Source of the DNA: Prevotella sp.
GTDB taxonomy: Bacteria; Bacteroidota; Bacteroidia; Bacteroidales; Bacteroidaceae
Assembly: GCA_018385335.1 (NCBI GenBank)
Contig: JAHAZN010000035.1
Coordinates: 1-64,000 of the forward strand
Length of the DNA: 64,000 bases
Direction of reading: 5' to 3'
Below are positions 1 to 9,853 of the stretch, one piece after another. Below the pieces are notes generated by a model that worked only from the letters and a program-made list of their open reading frames with translations, did no database searches and had not been told where the DNA came from. Position 1 is the stretch's first letter; every line of letters begins with the position of its first letter. Both the position numbers and the translations under genes were made by a program.

Positions 1-1215
1 AACCACCGCAATCATCCTGCTATAGTGATGTGGAGCATAGGCAACGAGATTCCAGAACAAGGGATGAAGGGAGGACAGGAGATGGCGAAACATCTGCAGG
101 ACCTCTGCCACAAGCTCGACCCTTCGAGACCAGTGACACAGGGTATGGACCGTGTTGACAATGCTCTGAAGACAGGATTTGCACAAACGATGGATGTGCC
201 AGGATTCAACTACCGCCTGCACCGCTATGAGCCTTGTATCGATAAGCTACCTCAAGGATTCCTCTTAGGGTCGGAAACGGCTTCGACAGTAAGTAGCAGA
301 GGCGTGTATAAGTTCCCTGTTGTGGTGTCTGACCATGCCACTTATCCCGATGGACAATGTTCAAGCTATGACACGGAGTATTGCTCGTGGAGCAACCTGC
401 CAGACGATGACTGGAGGATGCAGGACGACAAGTCGTGGGTGATAGGTGAGTTTGTGTGGACAGGATATGACTATCTCGGTGAACCCACTCCCTACGATAC
501 CTACTGGCCCAGCCGATCAAGCTACTTTGGTATCTGCGACTTAGCAGGTCTGCCTAAAGACCGCTATTTCCTTTATAGAAGTAAATGGAATGCTAAGGAG
601 CATACCACACACCTCCTACCCCACTGGACATGGCCAGGAAGAGAGGGTGAGGTGACTCCCGTCTATTGCTACACCGACGGTGTGGAAGGTGAACTCTTCG
701 TGAACGGAAAGAGCCAGGGACGCATAAAGAAGGATGCCTCTCAAAGACTCGACCGCTATCGTCTGCGATGGAATAACGTGAGATATGAAGCAGGTGAGCT
801 GAAGGTGGTGACCTACGACAAAGAAGGAAAGAAAATTGGTGAGACTGTAAGAAAGACTGCCGGCACACCCGCTTCTCTGGAGGCTAACGTATGGACTGAA
901 CATAAGAACGGTGTGCTTAAACCTAATGGCAACGACCTGGCCTTCATCACTGTTTGGCTCAACGACAAGAATGGTACCATGGTGCCCACAGCTGATGATA
1001 ACCTAACCTTTGAGGTGAGTGGCGCAGGAAAGTTTGTGGCAGCATGTAATGGTGATGCTACCTCACTCCAGCCTTTCACACAACCAGAGATGAAACTGTT
1101 CAGCGGACAGCTGGTGCTCGTTGTGAGTAGCAAGAAAATGGCTGGCGACATCAAAGTAAAGATTAGCGACAAGCAAAGAAAACTGGTAAAGGAACTCACG
1201 CTGAGATGTAACTGA
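1..1215 (+). CDS. Glycoside hydrolase family 2 (beta-galactosidase-like), 3' part
   Basis: The gene enters from the left edge, so only the C-terminal ~404 residues are present. The reading frame is open from base 1, and the ORF-track start at 25 is only an internal Met. The motif MWSIGNEIPEQ carries the Asn-Glu pair of the GH2 acid/base, and GEFVWTGYDYLGEP carries the nucleophile Glu, so the (beta/alpha)8 catalytic domain ends here. Downstream come a DUF4982-like domain (around VYCYTDGVEGELFVNGKSQG) and an Ig-like GH2 C-terminal domain, an arrangement common in Bacteroidota beta-galactosidases. It probably removes terminal beta-linked sugars from plant or host glycans in the periplasm, but the signal peptide is outside the window. 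The family is confident; the substrate is not determined. Confidence 0.9.
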   Translation, partial: NHRNHPAIVMWSIGNEIPEQGMKGGQEMAKHLQDLCHKLDPSRPVTQGMDRVDNALKTGFAQTMDVPGFNYRLHRYEPCIDKLPQGFLLGSETASTVSSRGVYKFPVVVSDHATYPDGQCSSYDTEYCSWSNLPDDDWRMQDDKSWVIGEFVWTGYDYLGEPTPYDTYWPSRSSYFGICDLAGLPKDRYFLYRSKWNAKEHTTHLLPHWTWPGREGEVTPVYCYTDGVEGELFVNGKSQGRIKKDASQRLDRYRLRWNNVRYEAGELKVVTYDKEGKKIGETVRKTAGTPASLEANVWTEHKNGVLKPNGNDLAFITVWLNDKNGTMVPTADDNLTFEVSGAGKFVAACNGDATSLQPFTQPEMKLFSGQLVLVVSSKKMAGDIKVKISDKQRKLVKELTLRCN

Positions 1216-1236
1216 CCCCTCAGTAATATCTCACTC

Positions 1237-1287
1237 ATAGAGAAAGCACTCAGTAAAGAAGATTCTCTTACTGAGTGCTTTCTCTAT
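1237..1287. terminator. Bidirectional intrinsic terminator between GH2 and atpG
   Basis: A perfect 20-bp inverted repeat (1237-1256 and 1268-1287, arms ATAGAGAAAGCACTCAGTAA and its complement) surrounds an 11-nt loop. The arms are A-rich on one side and T-rich on the other. It lies between the ends of two convergent genes and can terminate both. The hairpin is seen directly; termination is inferred. Confidence 0.8.
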
Positions 1288-1314
1288 ATAACAGAAAAGA
1301 TAGTGTCGGTAGTA

Positions 1315-2286
1315 TCAGTTGTTTACCGTTCCTCCCACGATATCCAACAGCTCGCTGGTGATGGCCTGCTGACGACTCTTGTTGTATTGCAACTTAAGTT
1401 CGCGCAACAGCTCATCGGCATTGTCAGTAGCTGTCTGCATGGCTACCATACGAGCAGCATGTTCACTGGCATTGCTATCGAGAAGAGCCGTATAGAGCAT
1501 GAGATGAGCCAACTTGGGGATGAGGGCGGAAAGCACCGTCTTCATATCGGGCTCAACAATGAAGTTGTCATTGAGCGGCTTGGCGTCAATGCTCTTTTGC
1601 TCCTTATTGGTCGTCTGCTCCTTGCGTCTCAGATACTCCTGCGACTCCTTGGTGGCGATGACAGTGGTGAGGTCGCGTCCATGATCACGCTCCAGCTCAC
1701 TCTTCACATCAATGGGGAGGAAGACCTTGCGTGTAAGCACCTGAGAACCGGCACTCTTGAAGTGATGATAAACAAGCTCTACACGGTCAATATCGCCCTT
1801 GACATACAACTGTCCAAGCTCACGAGCAATCTCTATGCACTGCCGCACATTGGGTTTGTCAGCCAGGTCAGTGAAATTGCCCGCAACCTTCAGTCCGAGT
1901 TTCGTTGCCTTCTCTGCTGCCTTGCGACCAATAGGATAGATGACCACCTGCTCACAACCAGCATCAGAATATTCGGAAATGACCTGTTCCATGAGCTTGA
2001 GGACATTGGTATTGAAACCGCCGCACAAACTACTGTTGGAGGAGAACACCACCAGGGCAATGCGCTTAACAGGACGCTCCTGGGTGAACACATTGGAGGC
2101 ATCGGCTTCTGAGGCGATAAAACTCTTGAGGATATGCTCAAGAAGTGTCTCATAGGGCAACATATTCTCGATCATCACCTGCGCATGATGGAGCTTGGAA
2201 GAAGCCACCATTTTCATGGCGCTGGTAATCTTACGAGTGCTGTTGACACTGGCAATGCGAGTCTTGATTTCTTTCAGTGACGGCAT
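1315..2286 (-). CDS. atpG: ATP synthase F1 gamma subunit
   Basis: Central stalk subunit that couples c-ring rotation to catalysis in the alpha3beta3 head. The 323-residue protein starts with the conserved gamma N-terminus MPSLKEIKTRIASVNSTRKI. It ends with the matching C-terminal helix (QYNKSRQQAITSELLDIVGG), and both helices form the rotor coiled coil. It is somewhat longer than the usual ~290 residues because of an insertion in the middle (around RRKEQTTNKEQKSIDAKPLN), which I believe is typical of Bacteroidota gamma subunits. It is the last gene of the atp operon, 18 nt after atpA, and ends just before the bidirectional terminator. ATG start. Confidence 0.97.
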   Translation of the reverse strand: MPSLKEIKTRIASVNSTRKITSAMKMVASSKLHHAQVMIENMLPYETLLEHILKSFIASEADASNVFTQERPVKRIALVVFSSNSSLCGGFNTNVLKLMEQVISEYSDAGCEQVVIYPIGRKAAEKATKLGLKVAGNFTDLADKPNVRQCIEIARELGQLYVKGDIDRVELVYHHFKSAGSQVLTRKVFLPIDVKSELERDHGRDLTTVIATKESQEYLRRKEQTTNKEQKSIDAKPLNDNFIVEPDMKTVLSALIPKLAHLMLYTALLDSNASEHAARMVAMQTATDNADELLRELKLQYNKSRQQAITSELLDIVGGTVNN

Positions 2287-2304
2287 ATCGGTAAATGATA
2301 TTCT

Positions 2305-3885
2305 TTAATAACTCTGGGCAATATCCGACATCACAGCCTCTATAGTAGCGGTCGTAGCATCGTCGATCTTTCCACTTCCCAGTGTGTCAATCACCTCTGG
2401 ATGTGAAGAACGCAACTTCTCAAGGAAGGCATCCTGACACTCTCTAACCTTCTCTACAGGCACACGGTGCATCAAACCATGTGTACCACAGTAGAGGATG
2501 GCTATCTGTTCGCCCACTGGCATAGGACTGTATTGGGGCTGAATAAGCAGCTGATTGTTCTTACGACCTCTGTCGAGGGTCATGGCCGTCACGGCATCCA
2601 TATCGCTGGAGAACTTGGAGAAGCTCTCCAACTCACGATACTGAGCCTGGTCAATCTTCAGTGTTCCTGCCACCTTCTTCATACTCTTTATCTGAGCCGA
2701 ACCACCCACACGGGAAACGGAGATACCGACATTGATAGCAGGACGGAATCCCTGATTGAAGAGGTCGCTCTCCAAATAAATCTGTCCGTCGGTGATAGAG
2801 ATAACATTGGTAGGAATATACGCTGAAACGTCGCCAGCTTGGGTCTCGATGATAGGCAGGGCGGTGAGAGAACCTCCTCCACGCACATGTCCCTTCATAC
2901 ACTCGGGCAGGTCGTTCATCTGTTCAGCCACCTCCTGCTGCTCATTGATTTTGGCAGCACGTTCCAACAGACGGCTGTGAAGATAGAACACATCACCAGG
3001 ATATGCCTCACGACCAGAGGGACGGCGGAGGATGAGTGACACCTCACGATAGGCAACTGCCTGCTTCGACAAATCGTCATATACGACGAGTGCAGAATAG
3101 CCACGGTCGCGGAAATACTCTCCGATAGCTGCACCTGCGAAAGGTGCATAATACTGCATGGCGGCAGGGTCGGCAGCCGTAGCAGCCACAACGATGGTAT
3201 AGGGCAGCGCACCATGCTCCTTGAGGTTCTGAACAAGAGCAGCTACCGTAGATGCCTTCTGACCAATGGCCACATAGATGCAATATACGGGTTTGCCTGC
3301 CTCATAGAAACTCTTCTGATTGATGATGGTATCGAGCGCAATGGCTGTCTTGCCTGTCTGACGGTCACCAATGATAAGCTCACGCTGTCCACGACCGATA
3401 GGAATCATCGAGTCAACGGCCTTTATACCCGTTTGAAGAGGTTCCTTCACGGGCTGACGGTAAATCACACCCGGAGCCTTACGGTCGAGCGGCATCTCAA
3501 ACGACTCGGTGAGGTCGAGTGCACCCTTGCCATCAATAGCCTCACCAAGGGGATTGATGACACGGCCCAACATATTATCGTTGACGCGGATACTGGCAAT
3601 ACGCTTGGTACGCTTCACTACCATACCTTCCTTGATGCCTGAGGTAGGACCGAGAAGCACGCAACCCACATTGTCTTCCTCAAGGTTCATCACGATGGCC
3701 ATCGTACCATTCTCGAACTCCAGCAACTCATTAGACTCCGCATTGCGCAGACCATAGATACGAGCCACACCATCACTCACCTGAAGGACGGTGCCCACCT
3801 CGTCAAACTGTTGTCCGCTGCTGATGCCCTGAAGCTGTTCGAGCAGTATCTGCGACACTTCGCTTGGTTTGATTTTATCTGACAT
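2305..3885 (-). CDS. atpA: ATP synthase F1 alpha subunit
   Basis: Non-catalytic nucleotide-binding subunit of the F1 head. The 526-residue protein has the beta-barrel N-domain and a Walker A motif GDRQTGKT at about residue 172. The alpha/beta signature region is near [17 protein letters not shown], which holds the arginine that reaches into the catalytic site. Length and motifs are normal. It lies 30 nt after atpH and 18 nt before atpG in the operon. ATG start. Confidence 0.98.
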   Translation of the reverse strand: MSDKIKPSEVSQILLEQLQGISSGQQFDEVGTVLQVSDGVARIYGLRNAESNELLEFENGTMAIVMNLEEDNVGCVLLGPTSGIKEGMVVKRTKRIASIRVNDNMLGRVINPLGEAIDGKGALDLTESFEMPLDRKAPGVIYRQPVKEPLQTGIKAVDSMIPIGRGQRELIIGDRQTGKTAIALDTIINQKSFYEAGKPVYCIYVAIGQKASTVAALVQNLKEHGALPYTIVVAATAADPAAMQYYAPFAGAAIGEYFRDRGYSALVVYDDLSKQAVAYREVSLILRRPSGREAYPGDVFYLHSRLLERAAKINEQQEVAEQMNDLPECMKGHVRGGGSLTALPIIETQAGDVSAYIPTNVISITDGQIYLESDLFNQGFRPAINVGISVSRVGGSAQIKSMKKVAGTLKIDQAQYRELESFSKFSSDMDAVTAMTLDRGRKNNQLLIQPQYSPMPVGEQIAILYCGTHGLMHRVPVEKVRECQDAFLEKLRSSHPEVIDTLGSGKIDDATTATIEAVMSDIAQSY

Positions 3886-3915
3886 TGTTTTCTTTGTTCT
3901 TTCTGAATAATAACT

Positions 3916-4452
3916 TTATTTCTTCAAATGGCTGAGCACCTGTCGCAACTGGGTATGCACACTGGCATCCAAACGATAAGTGTCATATTCGAGCACAAAG
4001 CCTCCCATGATTTCTGGGTTCACCTCAGTCTCAAACTCCACTGTTCCCTTAGTCTTACCCTCTACCATCTGCCGCATGCGCTGCTCTATTGCACCAGAGA
4101 CAGCTACAGCAGTGGTGAGTTTGGCACGGACAATATTCTTCTGTTGCCTACAAAGAGTGACATAGGTATTGGCCATCAACTGAAGTGTATTCTCACGATC
4201 TCCCTTTAACACAAGATTGATAAACTGAGACGAAAGCTCTGACGGCTTGCCACCAATGGCGGCCGTCAGCAGTTTTCGCTTAGTATCTTTAGAAAGCATG
4301 GGATTGTCTATCGTAGTCCTCAGCTGGGGCACATCAACGAAACTCTTGGCAAGAGTCATCATTTCCTGACATACCACATCCTCGAGTTGTGCACCCGTAG
4401 CAGCCTTGAGCAGCGCACGGGCATATCTTACCGATATTACTCCAGTGTTCAT
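3916..4452 (-). CDS. atpH: ATP synthase F1 delta subunit
   Basis: Peripheral stalk subunit (OSCP homologue) that ties the F1 head to subunit b. The protein is 178 residues, the normal length, and starts MNTGVISVRYARALLKAA with the family's N-terminal helical bundle. The C-terminal region GFVLEYDTYRLDASVHTQLR matches the conserved delta signature. It sits 5 nt after atpF, so translation of the two is probably coupled. ATG start. Confidence 0.95.
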   Translation of the reverse strand: MNTGVISVRYARALLKAATGAQLEDVVCQEMMTLAKSFVDVPQLRTTIDNPMLSKDTKRKLLTAAIGGKPSELSSQFINLVLKGDRENTLQLMANTYVTLCRQQKNIVRAKLTTAVAVSGAIEQRMRQMVEGKTKGTVEFETEVNPEIMGGFVLEYDTYRLDASVHTQLRQVLSHLKK

Positions 4453-4457
4453 AAGCC

Positions 4458-4973
4458 TTATTTTTTATCTACTTCAGAAATATCATCCAGCAGCCTGTCG
4501 ATGGTCTCCATCTGCTTGGCTTCGGAGGAGAGCTCCTTGCGGAGAATCTTCTCAGCCACCTTTACAGACAATTCAGCCATCTGCGCACGCAGCTCGCTGA
4601 TAGCAGCCTGCTTCTGGCTCTCTATCTCTGCCTTGGCTTCGTTGAGGAGACGGTTAGCCTCTTCGCGTGCTTTCTCCTGTGCCTGAGACACAATAGCATC
4701 ACGCGTTTCGGTGGCTTCCTTCAACAGCTGTGCCTGCTTCTGACGAGCTTCCTGAAGCATGTTCTCGCCCTCCTTCTGAATATTGGCTAACCGTTCGGAT
4801 GCATCATGAGCTTTCTGAAGACTCTCATCAATGTAGCGTTTGCGCTTTTCTACCATACCAATGATAGCAGGAAAGCCCCACTTAGCCACAATGAGCAAGA
4901 CCACCAGAAATGCTAAAAACATCCAAAACAGCAGTCCAAGGTCGGGGGTCAGTATTGATGGCAAATCATTCAT
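4458..4973 (-). CDS. atpF: ATP synthase Fo b subunit
   Basis: Peripheral stalk subunit anchored in the inner membrane. I start at the ATG giving MNDLPSILTPDLGLLFWMF (171 residues), the usual b-subunit N-terminus. The ORF-track start 19 codons upstream would run into atpE. One transmembrane helix (about residues 10-35) is followed by a long charged heptad-like helix rich in Glu, Lys, Gln and Ala that forms the dimeric stalk. It begins 14 nt after the atpE stop. Confidence 0.95.
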   Translation of the reverse strand: MNDLPSILTPDLGLLFWMFLAFLVVLLIVAKWGFPAIIGMVEKRKRYIDESLQKAHDASERLANIQKEGENMLQEARQKQAQLLKEATETRDAIVSQAQEKAREEANRLLNEAKAEIESQKQAAISELRAQMAELSVKVAEKILRKELSSEAKQMETIDRLLDDISEVDKK

Positions 4974-4987
4974 CAACTTATCTCTTA

Positions 4988-5227
4988 TTAAATAAGGAAC
5001 GCACAAGCTGCAATGGCAAAAAGAGCACAACCTTCTACGAAGGCTGAGGTCAGAATCATGTTAGTCTGAATCTTACCAGTTGCCTCGGGTTGACGAGCAA
5101 TGGCATCCATAGCGCTGCCACCAATCTTACCAATACCCAAACCTGCTCCAATAGTAGCAATACCAGCTCCAAGACCGCAGCCCAGCTGTGCCAGACCTTC
5201 AGCAGCCAAAAGTGTTGAAATAATCAT
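4988..5227 (-). CDS. atpE: ATP synthase Fo c subunit (c-ring)
   Basis: The 79-residue hairpin membrane protein forms the rotor ring. I start at the ATG before IISTLLAAEGLAQ; the track start is a non-ATG codon inside atpB. Helix 1 has the Gly-rich packing motif (GAGIATIGAGLGIG), the loop has the conserved ARQPEA, and helix 2 carries the ion-binding Glu in FVEGCALF. Aligned by eye to the Na+-binding Ilyobacter ring, the helix-1 Gln is replaced by Ile and the Ser/Thr after the Glu by Gly/Cys. The sodium ligands are therefore missing and the ring looks proton-specific, which is an inference. Confidence 0.95.
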   Translation of the reverse strand: MIISTLLAAEGLAQLGCGLGAGIATIGAGLGIGKIGGSAMDAIARQPEATGKIQTNMILTSAFVEGCALFAIAACAFLI

Positions 5228-5288
5228 AATCGTTGTTTTTAAATTGTGAATAATTATTGTTTCTGTTTTTTTTTTCAATAGTGAGTTA

Positions 5289-6347
5289 TCAAGCATGGTG
5301 CTCCTTGTGAGCCAAACCAATGAACACGGCACTCAACATGGTGAACACATAGGCCTGAACAAAGGCAACAAGAAGTTCCAAGAGGTTCATGAAAAGAAGC
5401 ATGAGGATGCTGAATAAATTGAGACCCAGACCATAACCTACACCCATCGACCAACCGAGGAAGATAACGCATGTGAAACTCAGCATCACTGCATGACCTG
5501 CCATCATGTTGGCAAAAAGACGAATCATCAGGGCGAATGGTTTGGTGAACACACCAAAAAGCTCTATCACAGGCATGATGGGTACAGGATAAGCTTTGAG
5601 GAAGAGGGGCACTTCGGGCCAGAAAATCTCCTTCCAATATTCCTTATTACCAAAAAGATTGATGGCCAACATGGTACATACCGCCAAGAACAGAGTAATA
5701 TTGATGTTTCCCGTGACATTGGCTCCACTGGGGAATAAAGGTATCAAACCCACTATGTTGGTAATAAAAATGAAGAAAAAGACTGTAAGAAGATAGGGGG
5801 CATAGCGTTTGTAGTGCTTCTCACCCACCGATGGTCTAATCAATTCCTCATAGATATTCATTACCAGCATCTCCATCGCACCAACGAAGCCTTTAGGTGC
5901 CGGACTCTTCTCGTCTCTCGACTTATACCAATGGGCGCAGGAGAGGAAGATAGCAATCATCAAGAATACCACTATCCAAATCTGAACCGCTACCTTCGTC
6001 AGACTAAGGTCAAGGGGGCGCACTGCCGAACCATCGTCCATCTTCTCGTAAATCTTGCCATGATATTCCTTGTTGAAGAAAAATCCTTGTGGCAAGGAAT
6101 GAGCGGTGCACAAATGCCATTCGCCGGTCTTTTCACTTCGGATAATCACAGGAAGAGGAATGCTGATATGCTTACTGTCATAAGTAACAATATGCCATTC
6201 GTAAGAATCGGCCAGATGTTCGAGAACAATCTCAGGTATGTTCAACTTCTTACCTTCACCCTCTGCCGTGGAGGCAAGGAGTGTAGCAGGAAGGAAAGCC
6301 ATTATCAGAAGGAACAGCAGCGTTCTAATATTTTTCATCTTGCACAT
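5289..6347 (-). CDS. atpB: ATP synthase Fo a subunit
   Basis: Stator membrane subunit that holds the ion half-channels. It is about 352 residues, longer than the proteobacterial form, because it has a signal-peptide-like N-terminus (KNIRTLLFLLIMAFLPATLLA) and a periplasmic extension, as in other Bacteroidota. The essential arginine is in FALMIRLFANMMAGH. The track start is a TTG. I use the ATG at 6347, 2 nt after the previous gene's stop; a second ATG three codons later (6338) is equally possible. The channel core and the C-terminal helices facing the c-ring are intact. Confidence 0.93.
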   Translation of the reverse strand: MCKMKNIRTLLFLLIMAFLPATLLASTAEGEGKKLNIPEIVLEHLADSYEWHIVTYDSKHISIPLPVIIRSEKTGEWHLCTAHSLPQGFFFNKEYHGKIYEKMDDGSAVRPLDLSLTKVAVQIWIVVFLMIAIFLSCAHWYKSRDEKSPAPKGFVGAMEMLVMNIYEELIRPSVGEKHYKRYAPYLLTVFFFIFITNIVGLIPLFPSGANVTGNINITLFLAVCTMLAINLFGNKEYWKEIFWPEVPLFLKAYPVPIMPVIELFGVFTKPFALMIRLFANMMAGHAVMLSFTCVIFLGWSMGVGYGLGLNLFSILMLLFMNLLELLVAFVQAYVFTMLSAVFIGLAHKEHHA

Positions 6348-6349
6348 GA

Positions 6350-6778
6350 TTATTTTGCACAATTGTTATTATTTCCAAGTTGGTTGTGTCTGTTAGACAG
6401 ACGGGAGAAGAAGATAGCATGGTGTGTCAACAATGTAACATAATAGACCAGGAAGACAAGTACATAAGAACTCATCGCATCGCGGCCTACGACTAAGAAA
6501 CAGACAAAAAGTGCAGCTAATGCCAGCAACATTCTGAACCCAGAAACTGCAGAATAGAAGGTGGTGAGCGACTCAGAAGAGTGGCGGGCTGCCTTCTTCC
6601 ACACCAGCACATCTGCAAGCTCAACCAAGAGCGAGAAGACTACGCTCACCGCAATGGGAGACCATAGCGACTGGCAATGGAAAGCTAATTCACAACCTTT
6701 CACCAACACTGTTACGACAAGTATCAGTAGTACGGTCTGAATCAGATACTTCCTGCATATTCTGTTAATTTCTATCAT
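6350..6778 (-). CDS. Small membrane protein of the atp operon (AtpI position)
   Basis: A 142-residue protein with four predicted transmembrane segments, for example TVLLILVVTVLVKGCELAF and YVLVFLVYYVTLLTHHAIFF. There is no clear sequence motif. It lies between atpC and atpB, where Bacteroidota atp operons usually have one small hydrophobic gene. Size, topology and position suggest the same job as AtpI/UncI, helping Fo assembly, but I see no AtpI signature, so this is an inference from context. It is 14 nt after atpC and 2 nt before atpB. Confidence 0.8.
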   Translation of the reverse strand: MIEINRICRKYLIQTVLLILVVTVLVKGCELAFHCQSLWSPIAVSVVFSLLVELADVLVWKKAARHSSESLTTFYSAVSGFRMLLALAALFVCFLVVGRDAMSSYVLVFLVYYVTLLTHHAIFFSRLSNRHNQLGNNNNCAK

Positions 6779-6792
6779 CGTATTATATTGTC

Positions 6793-7038
6793 TTACAACT
6801 CAACACAGAGACTCACATTGTTGTTTTGCACTTCTACAAAGCCACTCGTTATCTGGAGTTCATGACGTCCCTGAGTATCATCATAGACAATCTTTCCCTT
6901 ATCAAGACAAGAGATGATTGGTGAGTGGTTGATATAGATCTGAAACTCTCCACTTGAGCCAGGAACAGTCACACAATCCACATCTCCAACATACAGAATC
7001 TTCTCGGGAGAGATTATCCTCAGTTTCAATCTACTCAT
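6793..7038 (-). CDS. atpC: ATP synthase F1 epsilon subunit, N-domain only
   Basis: The 81-residue protein corresponds to the beta-sandwich N-terminal domain of epsilon (LKLRIISPEKILYVGDVDCV, GSSGEFQIYINHSPI). It links gamma to the c-ring. The C-terminal helical hairpin, which in E. coli or Bacillus (~135 residues) acts as a brake on ATP hydrolysis, is absent: the frame stops naturally after VEVQNNNVSLCVEL. This is not a frameshift; short epsilons are known in Bacteroidota. It is 18 nt after atpD. ATG start. Confidence 0.95.
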   Translation of the reverse strand: MSRLKLRIISPEKILYVGDVDCVTVPGSSGEFQIYINHSPIISCLDKGKIVYDDTQGRHELQITSGFVEVQNNNVSLCVEL

Positions 7039-7056
7039 ATTCTCAACTCCCCAACT

Positions 7057-8586
<1,530 letters not shown>

Positions 8587-8670
8587 CTAATATAGTATTT
8601 ATTATTGTTACGTTTCTCTGTTATAGGGAGCGAAACCGAACATTCCACTTCTCTCAAATTTTAGGTAGTG

Positions 8671-8678
8671 CAAAGATA
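8671..8678 (-). promoter_or_regulatory. -7 box for the atp operon
   Basis: On the minus strand the octamer TATCTTTG matches the Bacteroidota -7 consensus TAnnTTTG. It would give a leader of about 80 nt before atpD. No convincing -33 TTTG is found 19-21 bp upstream. The 200-bp gap between pfkA and atpD holds nothing else that I recognise. Confidence 0.5.
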
Positions 8679-8784
8679 ACATTTATTCTCATGATATTAC
8701 ACTAAATAACGGCTTTTCCTTCGTTTTTATTTTTTTTTAAGCCAGAATGTGGCATATCATGATTCTTTGTGTATCGTGCATCTA

Positions 8785-9762
8785 CTAAATGCTCAACTCA
8801 TCGAGCACCTTGATAAGTTTCATATCAAGAGGTTTGTCGGTACGAATGGCATCGCTGAAAGGAACATAGACAATCTCGTTGTTTCTTACGCCAACCATTA
8901 CATTGCGCTGTCCCTGCATGATAGCTTCGATGGCACCTACACCTGTCCTGCTTGCCAAGATACGATCGTGAGCTGTGGGGCGACCTCCGCGCTGGAGATG
9001 ACCAAGGATAGAGACGCGAACATCAAAATTGGGGAATTCCTTCTTCACACGATCTGCATAGTAAAGTGCGCCGCATTTAGGACTCTCAGATACGATGACG
9101 ATGCAACTCTTCTTTGACTTTCTGATGCCACGCTCCATGAAGCGAGCCAACTGATCGACATCGGTAGAGTCCTCGGGGATGATAGCTGCCTCGGCACCAC
9201 TGGCAATGGCACTGTTCTGTGCGAGGAAACCGGCATCTCTACCCATCACTTCGACAAAGAAGATGCGCTCATGACTTTGCGCTGTATCACGGATGCGGTC
9301 AACACAATCAACGATGGTATTCATTGTGGTGTCGTAGCCTATGGTGGAGTCGGTGCCATAGAGATCGTTATCTATTGTGCCGGGAAGGCCGATACAGCAC
9401 ACATCATATTCGGCTGCGAAGTCACGTGCACCAGTGAGCGAGCCATTTCCTCCTATAACAACCAATGCATCTATCTCCTCTCGTTGCATGGTTTCGTAGG
9501 CTTTGGCCTTACCTTCGGGGGTCATAAACTCCTTACAGCGGGCTGTTTTGAGGATAGTGCCACCCTGCATAATAATACCACTCACGTTCTCAGTGGTAAA
9601 GGTCTTCACCTCTCCGTTGATGAGTCCATCATATCCACGATAAATGGCCTTGATAGTAAAGCCATTGCAGATACCTGCACGCGTCACCGCCCTAATTGCG
9701 GCATTCATCCCTGGGGCATCACCTCCAGACGTTAGGATTCCAATCGTTTTAATTCTTCCCAT
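8785..9762 (-). CDS. pfkA: 6-phosphofructokinase
   Basis: Phosphorylates fructose 6-phosphate in glycolysis. The 325-residue protein has the PFK motifs [28 protein letters not shown] (catalytic Asp) and [12 protein letters not shown]. The Gly at the E. coli Gly104 position (GGNGS) and the Gly in PGTIDND mark an ATP-dependent rather than a pyrophosphate-dependent enzyme. However, the Asp of GGDGS that helps bind Mg-ATP is Asn here. Bacteroidota often carry several pfk genes, so this could be a paralogue with altered kinetics. It is transcribed alone; nhaD upstream ends 91 bp away. ATG start. Confidence 0.95.
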   Translation of the reverse strand: MGRIKTIGILTSGGDAPGMNAAIRAVTRAGICNGFTIKAIYRGYDGLINGEVKTFTTENVSGIIMQGGTILKTARCKEFMTPEGKAKAYETMQREEIDALVVIGGNGSLTGARDFAAEYDVCCIGLPGTIDNDLYGTDSTIGYDTTMNTIVDCVDRIRDTAQSHERIFFVEVMGRDAGFLAQNSAIASGAEAAIIPEDSTDVDQLARFMERGIRKSKKSCIVIVSESPKCGALYYADRVKKEFPNFDVRVSILGHLQRGGRPTAHDRILASRTGVGAIEAIMQGQRNVMVGVRNNEIVYVPFSDAIRTDKPLDMKLIKVLDELSI

Positions 9763-9853
9763 AATACCTCTTTGATCTTTCGTTTAACAATCTAATATAC
9801 ACTTGTAAGGATAAACTTTTATATCTAATCAGTTAGGTTATTTTTTGGGGAGC

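Noticed and set aside
1303-2112. 269-aa plus-strand ORF
   Set aside because: Shadow of atpG on the other strand; no recognisable family and no promoter.
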